Below, piece by piece: positions 17,999-26,495 of a DNA stretch of 64,000 nt. The first letter of the stretch is position 1, and every line of letters begins with the position of its first letter. A program made the position numbers and the translations under genes. Under the pieces are notes generated by a model. It ran no database searches and was not told the origin of the DNA. It was given only the letters and a program-made list of their open reading frames with translations. The DNA lies in NCBI GenBank assembly GCA_965205545.1, contig OZ242170.1:124001-188000 (forward strand), in the 5' to 3' direction. The stretch is from Bin55 sp965205545. Lineage in GTDB: Bacteria; Pseudomonadota; Gammaproteobacteria; Pseudomonadales; Azotimanducaceae.

Positions 17999-18993
17999 CT
18001 TCCTTTCGTGCAATGCGAGTCGAAAAGCACGACGACGGGTCCTTTGAGCGACGAGTAATTGAACGTTCAGTCGATGAGCTTCCAGAAGGTGAACTGCTCA
18101 TTGATGTCCGCTACTCGTCCCTCAATTACAAAGATGCCTTGTCTGCCTCTGGTGCGCCTGGCGTAACCCGAAGCTATCCCCATACGCCAGGAATTGATGT
18201 GGCTGGCGTTGTCTTGGAGTCGGCATCGGCCGCATTCAAGGAAGGAGACGAGGTGATTGCCATCGGCTTTGACCTTGGAATGGACACCGACGGGGGATTT
18301 GGACAGCGCGTTCGCATACCTGATTCATGGGCACTGCCGCTGCCAAGTGGTTTGAGTCAGCGTGAGAGCATGATCCTAGGAACTGCGGGCTTCACTGCAG
18401 CGCTCTGCATTGCCAAACTAGAGAGTTTCGGCATGCGTCCAAGCGATGGTCCGATATTGGTAACTGGTGCCACAGGAGGTGTTGGCAGCGTTGCGATTCG
18501 GTTGCTCGATCTAAATGGCTACGAAACTCACGCGGCAACGGGAAAACCTGATCAAACTGATTTTCTCAAAGCGATCGGAGCAGACCAAACACTCGAGAGG
18601 GACGATCTTCTACAAAATGCTCACAGGCCATTGCAACGCGAAGTGTGGGGTGGCGTCGTCGACACGGTCGGTGGAGACATGATGATGAACGCAATCAAAG
18701 GGCTAAAGTACGGTAAGAGCCTCGCAGCGTGCGGGTTGGTTCATTCGCCATCATTCAGCGGGACAGTCTTGCCTTTTATTCTGCGCCACGTCAATTTGTT
18801 GGGGATAGACTCCGTAGAGTTGCCTATTGAAGAGAAGGCCGAAGTGTGGGGCAAGTTGTCGTCTACGTGGAAAATCAATGATTTGGAGTCGTTGGCTACG
18901 GATTTGACCCTGGACACTCTTTCCGATGCGATCGACCGCATACTACAGGGAAGAATGGTGGGTCGTGGGGTGCTAGACCTGCAAGCAGACTAA
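17995..18993 (+). CDS. acuI: Acrylyl-CoA reductase / quinone oxidoreductase of the YhdH-AcuI family
   Basis: 332-residue medium-chain dehydrogenase/reductase without the structural-zinc cysteines. The substrate domain carries SSLNYKDALSASG and TPGIDVAGVV; the nucleotide domain carries VTGATGGVGSVAI near residues 155-167. This exact set, including the YKD motif, is typical of YhdH/AcuI, which reduces acrylyl-CoA to propionyl-CoA with NADPH and is important in DMSP and acrylate use by marine bacteria. Substrate is inferred from family only. It overlaps sohB by 4 bp and its stop is 12 bases from the convergent antiporter gene. Confidence 0.85.
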   Translation: MTSFRAMRVEKHDDGSFERRVIERSVDELPEGELLIDVRYSSLNYKDALSASGAPGVTRSYPHTPGIDVAGVVLESASAAFKEGDEVIAIGFDLGMDTDGGFGQRVRIPDSWALPLPSGLSQRESMILGTAGFTAALCIAKLESFGMRPSDGPILVTGATGGVGSVAIRLLDLNGYETHAATGKPDQTDFLKAIGADQTLERDDLLQNAHRPLQREVWGGVVDTVGGDMMMNAIKGLKYGKSLAACGLVHSPSFSGTVLPFILRHVNLLGIDSVELPIEEKAEVWGKLSSTWKINDLESLATDLTLDTLSDAIDRILQGRMVGRGVLDLQAD

Positions 18994-19005
18994 TTGCTCG
19001 ACAAT

Positions 19006-20151
19006 TCAATCAACTCTGAGCCGGTCGGAGATTGCGATGGGGTTCTTGTACTTGAACACCACGAAATATGACGACAGCAGAATGGTAAACACGGTTGCCC
19101 CGAGCACGATTAGCATGCTCGTACTGGTCATTTGAGTAGCGGCGAGATAAAGCACAAGCAAGGAAAATTCGCTGCATTGACCGAGGCGAATTCCAATCTC
19201 CCAGCTTGTCGTCTTGGTTTCTCCTTGCCAGGCAATCAGATAGCGAAAGACTATAGGCTTTAGAGCCACCAGCACAAGTCCAAAGACTACTACTTGCCAT
19301 CCAACGCTCCACAGCAGAACGGGGTCGACGCTAGCGCCCACGTAAAAGAAAAACAAGACGAGAAAGAAATCCCGGAGCGGCTCGAGAGTTTGGGCAATGC
19401 CCTGTGCTGCCTGAGAGTTTGCAAGGACAACACCTGCAACGAAGGCTCCAATCTCGACTGGAAGACCGACTTGGTAGCCGAGCAAAGCGATCCCCATGCA
19501 CCATCCAAGAAAGGCCAGAAAGGTGTATTCGGTGAAGACATCAAACTTTCTCAGCAGCGGCCAGAAAATAAACCTCGCGCCAAGGTAGGCCACTGCGATC
19601 AGCGCGGGCAAGCCGACACATGCAATTAGCCACGAATGCCATGCGAATTCGCCTTCAACTCCGCGCATATAGAGCAACGCGAAAACTGCCAGAAGATCCT
19701 GCAAGAGCAGGAGTCCAATGACGATTTCTCCAATGTGCCTATGGTGAAGCACAGTCTTGGGGAGGAGCTTAATGCCGACTATGGTGCTCGAAAAAACGAC
19801 GGCAATCCCAGCAATGACGGCTTCCAATATGGAAAAGCCGAACAGCAAGCCTATCCCTAGCCCGACGCCGAAGAATATTGCTGTGCTGACTACAACGGTG
19901 ACAATCGTCTCGCGCAGTACATTTCGGATTTTTTGCGGCGGCAAGTCCAGACCGACGATGAAGAGCAGGAAGATGATTCCAATATGGCCAAGATCCGATA
20001 ACGCTTTGTCGTCGGTGATCCATTGCAATCCAGACGGGCCCAACACGCATCCCAGCACTATGTAGACGATGATCAAGGGCTGGCGTGCGAACAACGCGAC
20101 AGATGCCAATGCCGCTGCCGCAATGAAGATCAGGAGCATTGAATCCAGCAT
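19006..20151 (-). CDS. Kef/CPA2-type cation:proton antiporter, short form
   Basis: 381-residue integral membrane protein of the monovalent cation:proton antiporter-2 family. Characteristic pieces are QPLIIVYIVLGCVLGPSG, GIIFLLFIVGLDLPPQK and SSTIVGIKLLPK, with about ten to twelve hydrophobic helices. It ends soon after the membrane domain (KYKNPIAISDRLRVD), so it lacks the cytoplasmic RCK/TrkA-N domain that makes KefB and KefC about 600 residues long. It is therefore not a glutathione-gated Kef system of the usual type; ion specificity is unknown. It is downstream of, and on the same strand as, the gene at 20220-20912. Confidence 0.85.
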   Translation of the reverse strand: MLDSMLLIFIAAAALASVALFARQPLIIVYIVLGCVLGPSGLQWITDDKALSDLGHIGIIFLLFIVGLDLPPQKIRNVLRETIVTVVVSTAIFFGVGLGIGLLFGFSILEAVIAGIAVVFSSTIVGIKLLPKTVLHHRHIGEIVIGLLLLQDLLAVFALLYMRGVEGEFAWHSWLIACVGLPALIAVAYLGARFIFWPLLRKFDVFTEYTFLAFLGWCMGIALLGYQVGLPVEIGAFVAGVVLANSQAAQGIAQTLEPLRDFFLVLFFFYVGASVDPVLLWSVGWQVVVFGLVLVALKPIVFRYLIAWQGETKTTSWEIGIRLGQCSEFSLLVLYLAATQMTSTSMLIVLGATVFTILLSSYFVVFKYKNPIAISDRLRVD

Positions 20152-20219
20152 GGAACTAGATGCTCGCGTTCAAATTGTTGGTGATGAAATGGATGTCCAA
20201 CGCGCGACTCCAATTCCTG

Positions 20220-20912
20220 CTAGGCGCATGTTCGATACACCTGTGCGTTTCCGATTTTGGATACGGACTCAATCGCGTTGGCTAGGCGGAGGCAATACGC
20301 GGCTTTTTGAGCCAATCTTCGACTGCTGTTCATAGTCTGCGCTAGATCCTCGGTAGTGAATAACTTCGGCAGACCTGGACCAACAATTTTCATGAGATCA
20401 TTCGAAGAACAAAGGGTATGGGTGTATTCGACTTCAATCAATCGCCTCTCGCGTACCACCCAACCCCTCCTTCGTCGCGCACGCCTGCCAACGAATTCAC
20501 GGATCTCTTCCTCATGGGTCAACAGCACGTCTAGTTCCAACCCTCTAAGGTCCAACAGTGTTGGCATGTACACGAGTTCGTCGAAGACGTCGTACAAACT
20601 GCCTCGCTTGGGAGAGAGTCGACGGGTCAAGCTACCATCTTCGCCTCGTTTGACGATAGTCTTCCTGTGTGCGATCGGATGCACCAAAGTCACAGAGTTG
20701 TGTTGTAGCAATCGTGGCAGCTTGGCGCGAAGCGAACCAAAGCCTCGCGTTTGGATTTCAACGATCCTGTCATCTCTTTGTACGTCGACGATATAGCCGT
20801 CGACCGGACGCTCGAACTGAGAAGGATCGTTCGAATACCTGTGCTTTAGAGACAGGTGCAGACTGCTTTCATTGAACGTTCCAATGTTGGGGGATGAGCT
20901 ATCCGTGCTCAT
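20220..20912 (-). CDS. Uncharacterised protein, possible nuclease-like fold
   Basis: 230-residue soluble protein of unknown function. It begins with HLSLKHRYSNDPSQFERPVDGYIVD, then RIVEIQTRGFGSLRAKLPRLL, RKTIVKRG and TRRLSPKRGSLYDVFDELVY, a basic stretch GRRARRRRGWVVRERRL, and a C-terminal helix-rich part FTTEDLAQTMNSSRRLAQKAAYCLRLANAI that looks like a winged-helix. I recognise this as the pattern of a widespread family of hypothetical proteins (possibly the one labelled DUF8091), but cannot confirm it. The V-E-I-Q-T strand after an upstream Asp resembles the core of restriction-endonuclease-like folds; this is inference only. A GTG or ATG start at 20912 leaves 201 bases before the divergent DUF5916 gene. 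Confidence 0.6.
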   Translation of the reverse strand: MSTDSSSPNIGTFNESSLHLSLKHRYSNDPSQFERPVDGYIVDVQRDDRIVEIQTRGFGSLRAKLPRLLQHNSVTLVHPIAHRKTIVKRGEDGSLTRRLSPKRGSLYDVFDELVYMPTLLDLRGLELDVLLTHEEEIREFVGRRARRRRGWVVRERRLIEVEYTHTLCSSNDLMKIVGPGLPKLFTTEDLAQTMNSSRRLAQKAAYCLRLANAIESVSKIGNAQVYRTCA

Positions 20913-21113
20913 ACGATTGAGTCTTCAACAGATCTGGCTATTTGCCTATTGTGCCATTGGTTAGTGCGCGAAGACACAATGGGCAGAAGAACCTAGGAAA
21001 CTGGGCATTCGGCAGCATTGGAGGAATTGCCCTCTCGCAAGTGAAACCTTAGTGGCACAATACGTAATCGTTGCGGCAGGAAGGGTGCCTAGGAAGACTG
21101 TGCAATCACTGAC

Positions 21114-23540
21114 TTGGTTGAGCAAGCATTGGTAGTCCGCATCCGTTTGACCTATCTCATCGCCGGCGTCGTCGCAATGTTGGGAGTGCTTCAAACAACG
21201 CTCGCTGACGAGGACTCGCCCAACGCGTTTGATCGGGCTCCGCTACTTCTTCATCGTCATCATGACAACACTGTTGCAGTTAGAGTCGATGGCAGAGTTT
21301 CCGAGGCATCTTGGAATGCAGCGTCGTCGATCACCGATTTTCGCTTGATCAATCGGGACACAGAGAACATGCGGCGGATCGAACTCGCCACTACAGTCAG
21401 GGCGTTCTACAACGATAAGGGTTTGTACTTTTCGTTCGACATGGACCAGGACGAAGAGACGTTTGTGAAGATTCATTCGGCTCCGGACGGGGGGTCGTTG
21501 AATCGAGATTTCGTAACGGTTGCACTCGATACCTCCGGTGAAGGAAAGTACGGGTTCTACTTCACACTGTTCCTGGGAGGCAGCAAGCGCGACGGGGTGC
21601 TTCAACCAGAGAATGATTGGCAGAGTAGTTGGGACGGTGCCTGGCATGGTCGTACTTCGCATCACAAGGGAGGATGGTCGGCGGAATTTTTCATCCCATG
21701 GTCCATTCTCAACATGCCACACTCGCAAAGTGATCGCACGATTGGGCTATTCGTATCGCGGCGAGTAGCTGGGGTGGGAGAGTACTACGCCTGGCCGGCA
21801 ATTCACAGCTCGCACCCGAAGTTTTTGTCTGACTTTCACCCAATCGTTGTGCAGGACATCAAGCCACGACAGCAGCTGAGCATCATTCCATTCGTAGCAA
21901 CTACGATGGACACCGTCTCCGACTCGAATCAAGAGCACGCGGGAGTGGATCTGTTTTGGAGACCCACTTCGAACTTTCAACTGACAGCGACTGCTTTGCC
22001 TGACTTCGGTACTGTAGAGGCAGACGACGTAATTATCAATCTCACGGTCTTCGAGACGTTTTTCCCCGACAAACGGCTATTCTTCACGGAAGGACAGCAG
22101 GTGTTCTTGCCGCAGCGATGGAGCAATTGGGGTGCTTCAGTACCGTTTCATTCGCGGCGTATTGGCGATCGTCCCTCTGTTCCCTCTGTTCCGCCGGGTG
22201 TAAGACTCGACTACTCCCGTTTGTCGCAGGGAACCGATCTTCTCGGCGCAGTGAAAGGCGTCGGGCAATGGGGTAATTGGCGCTACGGCGCGTTGGCAGC
22301 TTGGGAAGACGATGCGTCCTTTGGAGCGACTCTCGATGGAGAGCCCCTAGCCATAACGGTACCAGGAAGAGACTTCAGTGTAATGCGGCTTGTGTACGAA
22401 GGGACGCCGGGAGGTTCGCTTCGACTCGGCGCGTTGAGCACCGCTCGCTGGGACCAGACGGGTGGAAATGCATATTCACATACCTTCGATTCGCGATATG
22501 TGGCTTCAGATGGTAATTTCGGAGCGGAAGCGCAAGTCTTCGTATCCAATGTAACCCATCAGGCGACAGGGTTTGGGGGTTTCGCCGAGGGGTATTGGCG
22601 ATCCCATTCGACGACCCAACACAACATTCGAGTTCAATTCACCGACGAGAACTTGAACCTCAACGCGATGGGATACAACTCCAGAAACGATCAAGCGCAG
22701 TTGACCTACAACTTCTTTCACATGAATTTGGCGCCTAAGAAAGCCCAGTCGATTGGTACGGGTTTTGGTGGCGGTGCAACGTGGAACACTGCAGGCGAGA
22801 GAACAGCCACCGCCTTCTGGTTCAATCGGAACGTAAGGTTGAGGAACCAAAGCCGTGTGGGTATTGGTGTAAATCTGGACCCCAGCCATCTAAACGACAC
22901 CATTGCCTATCAGGTGGAGAAGTTTCGCACGAATTTCGCCTACAGCGTTGCGTTTGACTGGGGCACCGACAATTCCAAGAAGCTCTACTATGCAGCAGAC
23001 TGCGGTTATCGCAAAGAAATCATCGAAGGTAGTTTTGTCTGGACGGGAGCCGGTATTGGATTTCAACCCACCGAGTCGCTGCGGTTGGCGTTTCGGCTAT
23101 CCAAGGGTTTTCGAGATGGTTGGTTGCGCTATCGAGGCGGTGGGCGTTATACGAGATTCGAGTCGTGGGGACCGAGTGCCATCTTGTTTTCGGAATACTC
23201 GATAGGTCCTCGCCAGCAAATTCGTCTCGACATGCAATGGCAAACGATTCAAGGCAAGGGATTGGAGTACTACAACGTGCCGGCTGGGACAACAAGACTA
23301 ACGTCCACAGGACATGCCACGACAGATCTTCGAGACGATTTCTCGATTTCCCAGATGACGGTACAGCTTCGCTACCGTTGGGAGATTGCCCCTATGTCTG
23401 ATGTTTATTTGGTGTATACACAGACGGCTTCCCGAAGCGCTTTGGAGGACAACAGGATCGTTCCAACGTTGCAGGACTTGTTCGAAGATTCCGATACCCG
23501 CAACATCGCAGCTAAAGTGCGCTATCGGTTCGGTAGCTAG
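21114..23540 (+). CDS. DUF5916-family exported beta-barrel-like protein, paralog A
   Basis: About 808 residues. A hydrophobic signal peptide (RIRLTYLIAGVVAMLGVLQTTLA) is followed by a carbohydrate-binding-family-9-like domain (VDGRVSEASWNAASSITDF, AFYNDKGLYFSFDMDQDE, FVTVALDTSGEGKYGFYF, WSAEFFIPWSILN). The long C-terminal part, starting at LFWRPTSNFQLTATALPDFGTVEADD and NLTVFETFFPDKRLFFTEG, is the DUF5916 region, built of alternating amphipathic strands as in an outer-membrane barrel and ending RFGS. The role of the family is unknown; glycan-linked surface function is inferred from the CBM9-like domain. The start is uncertain: TTG at 21114 is the first candidate and no strong Shine-Dalgarno is seen. 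A paralog lies 123 bases downstream. Confidence 0.8.
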   Translation: MVEQALVVRIRLTYLIAGVVAMLGVLQTTLADEDSPNAFDRAPLLLHRHHDNTVAVRVDGRVSEASWNAASSITDFRLINRDTENMRRIELATTVRAFYNDKGLYFSFDMDQDEETFVKIHSAPDGGSLNRDFVTVALDTSGEGKYGFYFTLFLGGSKRDGVLQPENDWQSSWDGAWHGRTSHHKGGWSAEFFIPWSILNMPHSQSDRTIGLFVSRRVAGVGEYYAWPAIHSSHPKFLSDFHPIVVQDIKPRQQLSIIPFVATTMDTVSDSNQEHAGVDLFWRPTSNFQLTATALPDFGTVEADDVIINLTVFETFFPDKRLFFTEGQQVFLPQRWSNWGASVPFHSRRIGDRPSVPSVPPGVRLDYSRLSQGTDLLGAVKGVGQWGNWRYGALAAWEDDASFGATLDGEPLAITVPGRDFSVMRLVYEGTPGGSLRLGALSTARWDQTGGNAYSHTFDSRYVASDGNFGAEAQVFVSNVTHQATGFGGFAEGYWRSHSTTQHNIRVQFTDENLNLNAMGYNSRNDQAQLTYNFFHMNLAPKKAQSIGTGFGGGATWNTAGERTATAFWFNRNVRLRNQSRVGIGVNLDPSHLNDTIAYQVEKFRTNFAYSVAFDWGTDNSKKLYYAADCGYRKEIIEGSFVWTGAGIGFQPTESLRLAFRLSKGFRDGWLRYRGGGRYTRFESWGPSAILFSEYSIGPRQQIRLDMQWQTIQGKGLEYYNVPAGTTRLTSTGHATTDLRDDFSISQMTVQLRYRWEIAPMSDVYLVYTQTASRSALEDNRIVPTLQDLFEDSDTRNIAAKVRYRFGS

Positions 23541-23663
23541 CGGATTGTGGCCAAAAATTGCGCAATAAGGACACAATTGAGTTTGCTCCAAGGGTAAAAC
23601 GCAGTTCCATTACGCTTGTTAGCCTAAAATCTTCGTGCTAGAAGGCACCCGGCTTTAAAACGG

Positions 23664-25997
23664 ATGATTGCCGAGCCAGCTGAACAGGCACGAAATTGCC
23701 ATCGGCGAGGCGGGAAGGAAATTGAGATAAGAGCAACGATTGGAAGTATGAATCAAAGCCGCGATATCAAGCAATTGAACTCCCATGCATCGGTGGGAAC
23801 ATTGCCTGTGCCACTGATTTGTTGCCTAGCGCTGCTGCCAATGGCAGTTCAAGTTTGCGCCTCAACGGCAGAATATCTCATTCCACTTGAGCTCCAACAG
23901 GTAAACAGCGATAGCAGCACGCATTTCTCGTGCGAAATGGAACAGCCGCCATCGACATTCGACAAGGAACATTTCTCTCATAGTAAGGGCTTATTTAGTA
24001 GGGACTACGCAGACATTGAGCTGGATACTTCTATCGATGTCACCTATGGACATTTCTTCACACCACTCATAGTCGGAAGCAATTGTGATGGAAGTCAGCA
24101 ACTTGGATGGAAAGTAATTCCGTACGGGGAGATCGCAGCACAAAATATCGAATGGACCGGAAAGTTTTTGGTGCTTTGGGCCAATGCTGCTATACCAACA
24201 CCGAGGGTTGTACGAAAGTTGCGTCTGCCGGTTTTACACGAAATCACAGCAATTGGGGAACACTACAGCTGGCCAGCCCGGATCACGGCCCATGAAACAG
24301 TATCCGGCTATCTCCCCAGCTTAAACCAGGTTGCTGTCCCCAGCGCCCAACCTAGTCAAGATTTGAGTGTTCGGCCGTTTGTGGCGGCAAACGTGGATGT
24401 ACCCAAAGACTCCGTCGACGGTAGAGTGGGAGCCGACATTTCGTGGCGACCTACACCCGACATCAAACTGGATGCCGCCGTGCTTCCGGACTTCGGGACG
24501 GTCGAGGCAGACGATGTAATCATCAATCTCACGGTTTTCGAAACGTTTTACGCTGATAGGCGCGAACTCTTCACCGAGAATACGCAAGTCTTCGATCTCA
24601 ATGCTCTTTCGCGTAGCGACATTGTTCCCTTCCACTCTCGCAGAATAGGGCAGCGCAGGGCCTCTCCGTTGGCTCTCTTCGCGTCGGACCTGCACGCGAC
24701 TGCACAAGTGGTTGGCAAACAAGGTAATTGGGATTTCGCAATTCTGGGCGCAATGGAAGATGACTCCGAGTTAGATGTGCTCAGTGTGGCTCCTGGGCAA
24801 ACACCGACTATCAGTGTGCCAGGGGGTGACTTTGGCGTATTCAGACTTCGCTATACGGACACCGACTCCCGTCAATTGAGTTTGGGCATGCTGACTGCCG
24901 CGCGATTTGACCAAGCTGAGGGCAATGCGATTTCATACATGTTCGATGGGCGGTATGCCTCGACTGATCAGAGCGTAATCGTAGATTCGAACATTTTCAT
25001 TTCCGATACAGAGTACGGAGAGACAGGATTTGGAGGGCTTGCGAACGTACAACTCCGACCAACCCCTCAACGGACTCACCTGCTAACCCTCCAGAGCGTA
25101 GACCACGATCTAGACCTCAACGCTGTGGGTTACAACAAGCGCAACGACCAAACCCGAATTGGCTACAAATTCACACATACGGATGGGGATCCATATCTGT
25201 TTCGGTCAATCTCGACTGAGTTTTCTTTGGGGGGCATCTGGAACTCGAAGGGCGAACGCACCAATAGCAACATTTCCCTATCTCGAAGCTTTGTCTTCTA
25301 CGATTTCAATCGTGCAAGCATTTCCTTGAGCGTTATGCCTTCCTTTCTTGACGATACAGTGGCCTATCGAGTGGAGAAGTTCCGAACTGACAATGCGTAT
25401 CGAGTGGCACTGGATTGGGTGACCAATAGCGACGAACAGTTTCATTACGGATTGAATACTGGCTACCGCAAATCGATCGTGAACGGCGGATTTTTCTGGT
25501 TTGGAGGAGAATTCTCTCTGCAACCAACAGACAGCTTCAAGACGAGCTTTCGATTGTCAAAGGGGTTTCGCAATGGATGGTTGCGATATAGGGGAAACGG
25601 ACGGTACACGCGGTTCCAATCGTGGGGACCGAGAGCGGGAGTTTCTACCGAGTATGTTTTTGGCCCCAACCGAGTGCTGCGAACCGAATTTCAATGGGAA
25701 GCCATACATGGCAAAGGTTTAGAGTTCTACGAGGTTCCCGATGGTGCCAACAAGCTAGTTTCGCTGGGCGGCCCGAGTGTCCAACTCAGGGACTCGTTCG
25801 CCATCTCGCAGGTTGTTATGCAGATTAGGTACGAGTGGGAATTCACTCCCCTGTCGGACTTGACGGTTGCATATACGAAATTCGCATCTCGCAACTTCCT
25901 TAGCAGCAATAGCACGGTAACGACTTTGACCGACCAATTGGAGGATCCGGACGCTGAGAATTTTGCTATTAAGGTTCGCTATCTGTTTGGCAATTGA
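23664..25997 (+). CDS. DUF5916-family exported beta-barrel-like protein, paralog B
   Basis: 777 residues from ATG 23664, or 749 from ATG 23748, which would put the signal peptide (VPLICCLALLPMAVQVCAS) nearer the N-terminus. The C-terminal two thirds parallel paralog A closely: ISWRPTPDIKLDAAVLPDFGTVEADD, NLTVFETFYADRRELFTE, FRLSKGFRNGWLRYRGNGRYTRFQSWGP. The N-terminal CBM9-like domain is degraded: the conserved VDG..E..W opening and the LDT..D block are replaced by unrelated sequence, although EITAIGEHYSWPA still matches GVGEYYAWPA. A tandem duplication followed by relaxed selection on the N-terminal domain is the simplest reading. Confidence 0.78.
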   Translation: MIAEPAEQARNCHRRGGKEIEIRATIGSMNQSRDIKQLNSHASVGTLPVPLICCLALLPMAVQVCASTAEYLIPLELQQVNSDSSTHFSCEMEQPPSTFDKEHFSHSKGLFSRDYADIELDTSIDVTYGHFFTPLIVGSNCDGSQQLGWKVIPYGEIAAQNIEWTGKFLVLWANAAIPTPRVVRKLRLPVLHEITAIGEHYSWPARITAHETVSGYLPSLNQVAVPSAQPSQDLSVRPFVAANVDVPKDSVDGRVGADISWRPTPDIKLDAAVLPDFGTVEADDVIINLTVFETFYADRRELFTENTQVFDLNALSRSDIVPFHSRRIGQRRASPLALFASDLHATAQVVGKQGNWDFAILGAMEDDSELDVLSVAPGQTPTISVPGGDFGVFRLRYTDTDSRQLSLGMLTAARFDQAEGNAISYMFDGRYASTDQSVIVDSNIFISDTEYGETGFGGLANVQLRPTPQRTHLLTLQSVDHDLDLNAVGYNKRNDQTRIGYKFTHTDGDPYLFRSISTEFSLGGIWNSKGERTNSNISLSRSFVFYDFNRASISLSVMPSFLDDTVAYRVEKFRTDNAYRVALDWVTNSDEQFHYGLNTGYRKSIVNGGFFWFGGEFSLQPTDSFKTSFRLSKGFRNGWLRYRGNGRYTRFQSWGPRAGVSTEYVFGPNRVLRTEFQWEAIHGKGLEFYEVPDGANKLVSLGGPSVQLRDSFAISQVVMQIRYEWEFTPLSDLTVAYTKFASRNFLSSNSTVTTLTDQLEDPDAENFAIKVRYLFGN

Positions 25998-26038
25998 TTG
26001 GTTAGCGAATAGCCCACTGCCTAAAGGCTAGCGAATCG

Positions 26039-26488
26039 ATGAGAATTCCTGAGTTCATGTTTCGCGTGATCAATCCGATGATGCGCATGACGTTGCACTC
26101 TCCAGCTCATTTCGTTATGAGCGACAGCGTTCTCATACTCAAGTATGTCGGACGGAAGTCAGGCAAGTCATATGAGGTCCCCGTTCGCTATACCGAGAAA
26201 GATGGATTGGTGAAGTGCTATACCGACCGGCGCGCGGGTTGGTGGCCGAATTTGCGCGACAACCCCAATGTGGTTCTGCGCATCCGAGGACGAGACGTAA
26301 AGTACGAAACGACGGTGCTAACGGGAGATTTTGAAAGAGTTCGGGATGAACTGACTGTGTATCTGGGCAAGTTTCCCGAAGATGCGGTCTATCACGACGT
26401 CCGGCTCGATGCAGACGGAAAGCCCAAGCAGTCGGACATCGACATCAGAGCAAGCGTCGCTGTTGTAATTTTTGCCAATCCTGTTTGA
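26039..26488 (+). CDS. DUF385 / deazaflavin-dependent nitroreductase-family protein
   Basis: 149-residue split-barrel protein. The signature LKYVGRKSGKSYEVPVRYTE, then GWWPNLRDNPNVVLRIRGRDVKYE, is typical of the nitroreductase/deazaflavin-dependent oxidoreductase (Ddn-like) family, which in actinobacteria uses coenzyme F420. The cofactor in this organism is unknown and no F420 genes are in the window. It lies between paralog B and the convergent ankyrin gene, whose end is 7 bases away. Confidence 0.75.
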   Translation: MRIPEFMFRVINPMMRMTLHSPAHFVMSDSVLILKYVGRKSGKSYEVPVRYTEKDGLVKCYTDRRAGWWPNLRDNPNVVLRIRGRDVKYETTVLTGDFERVRDELTVYLGKFPEDAVYHDVRLDADGKPKQSDIDIRASVAVVIFANPV

Positions 26489-26495
26489 ACTCTGG

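Noticed and set aside
20356..20796. 146-codon plus-strand frame opposite the gene at 20220-20912
   Set aside because: Ser/Arg-rich composition typical of an antisense shadow; the minus-strand product has a recognisable family pattern.
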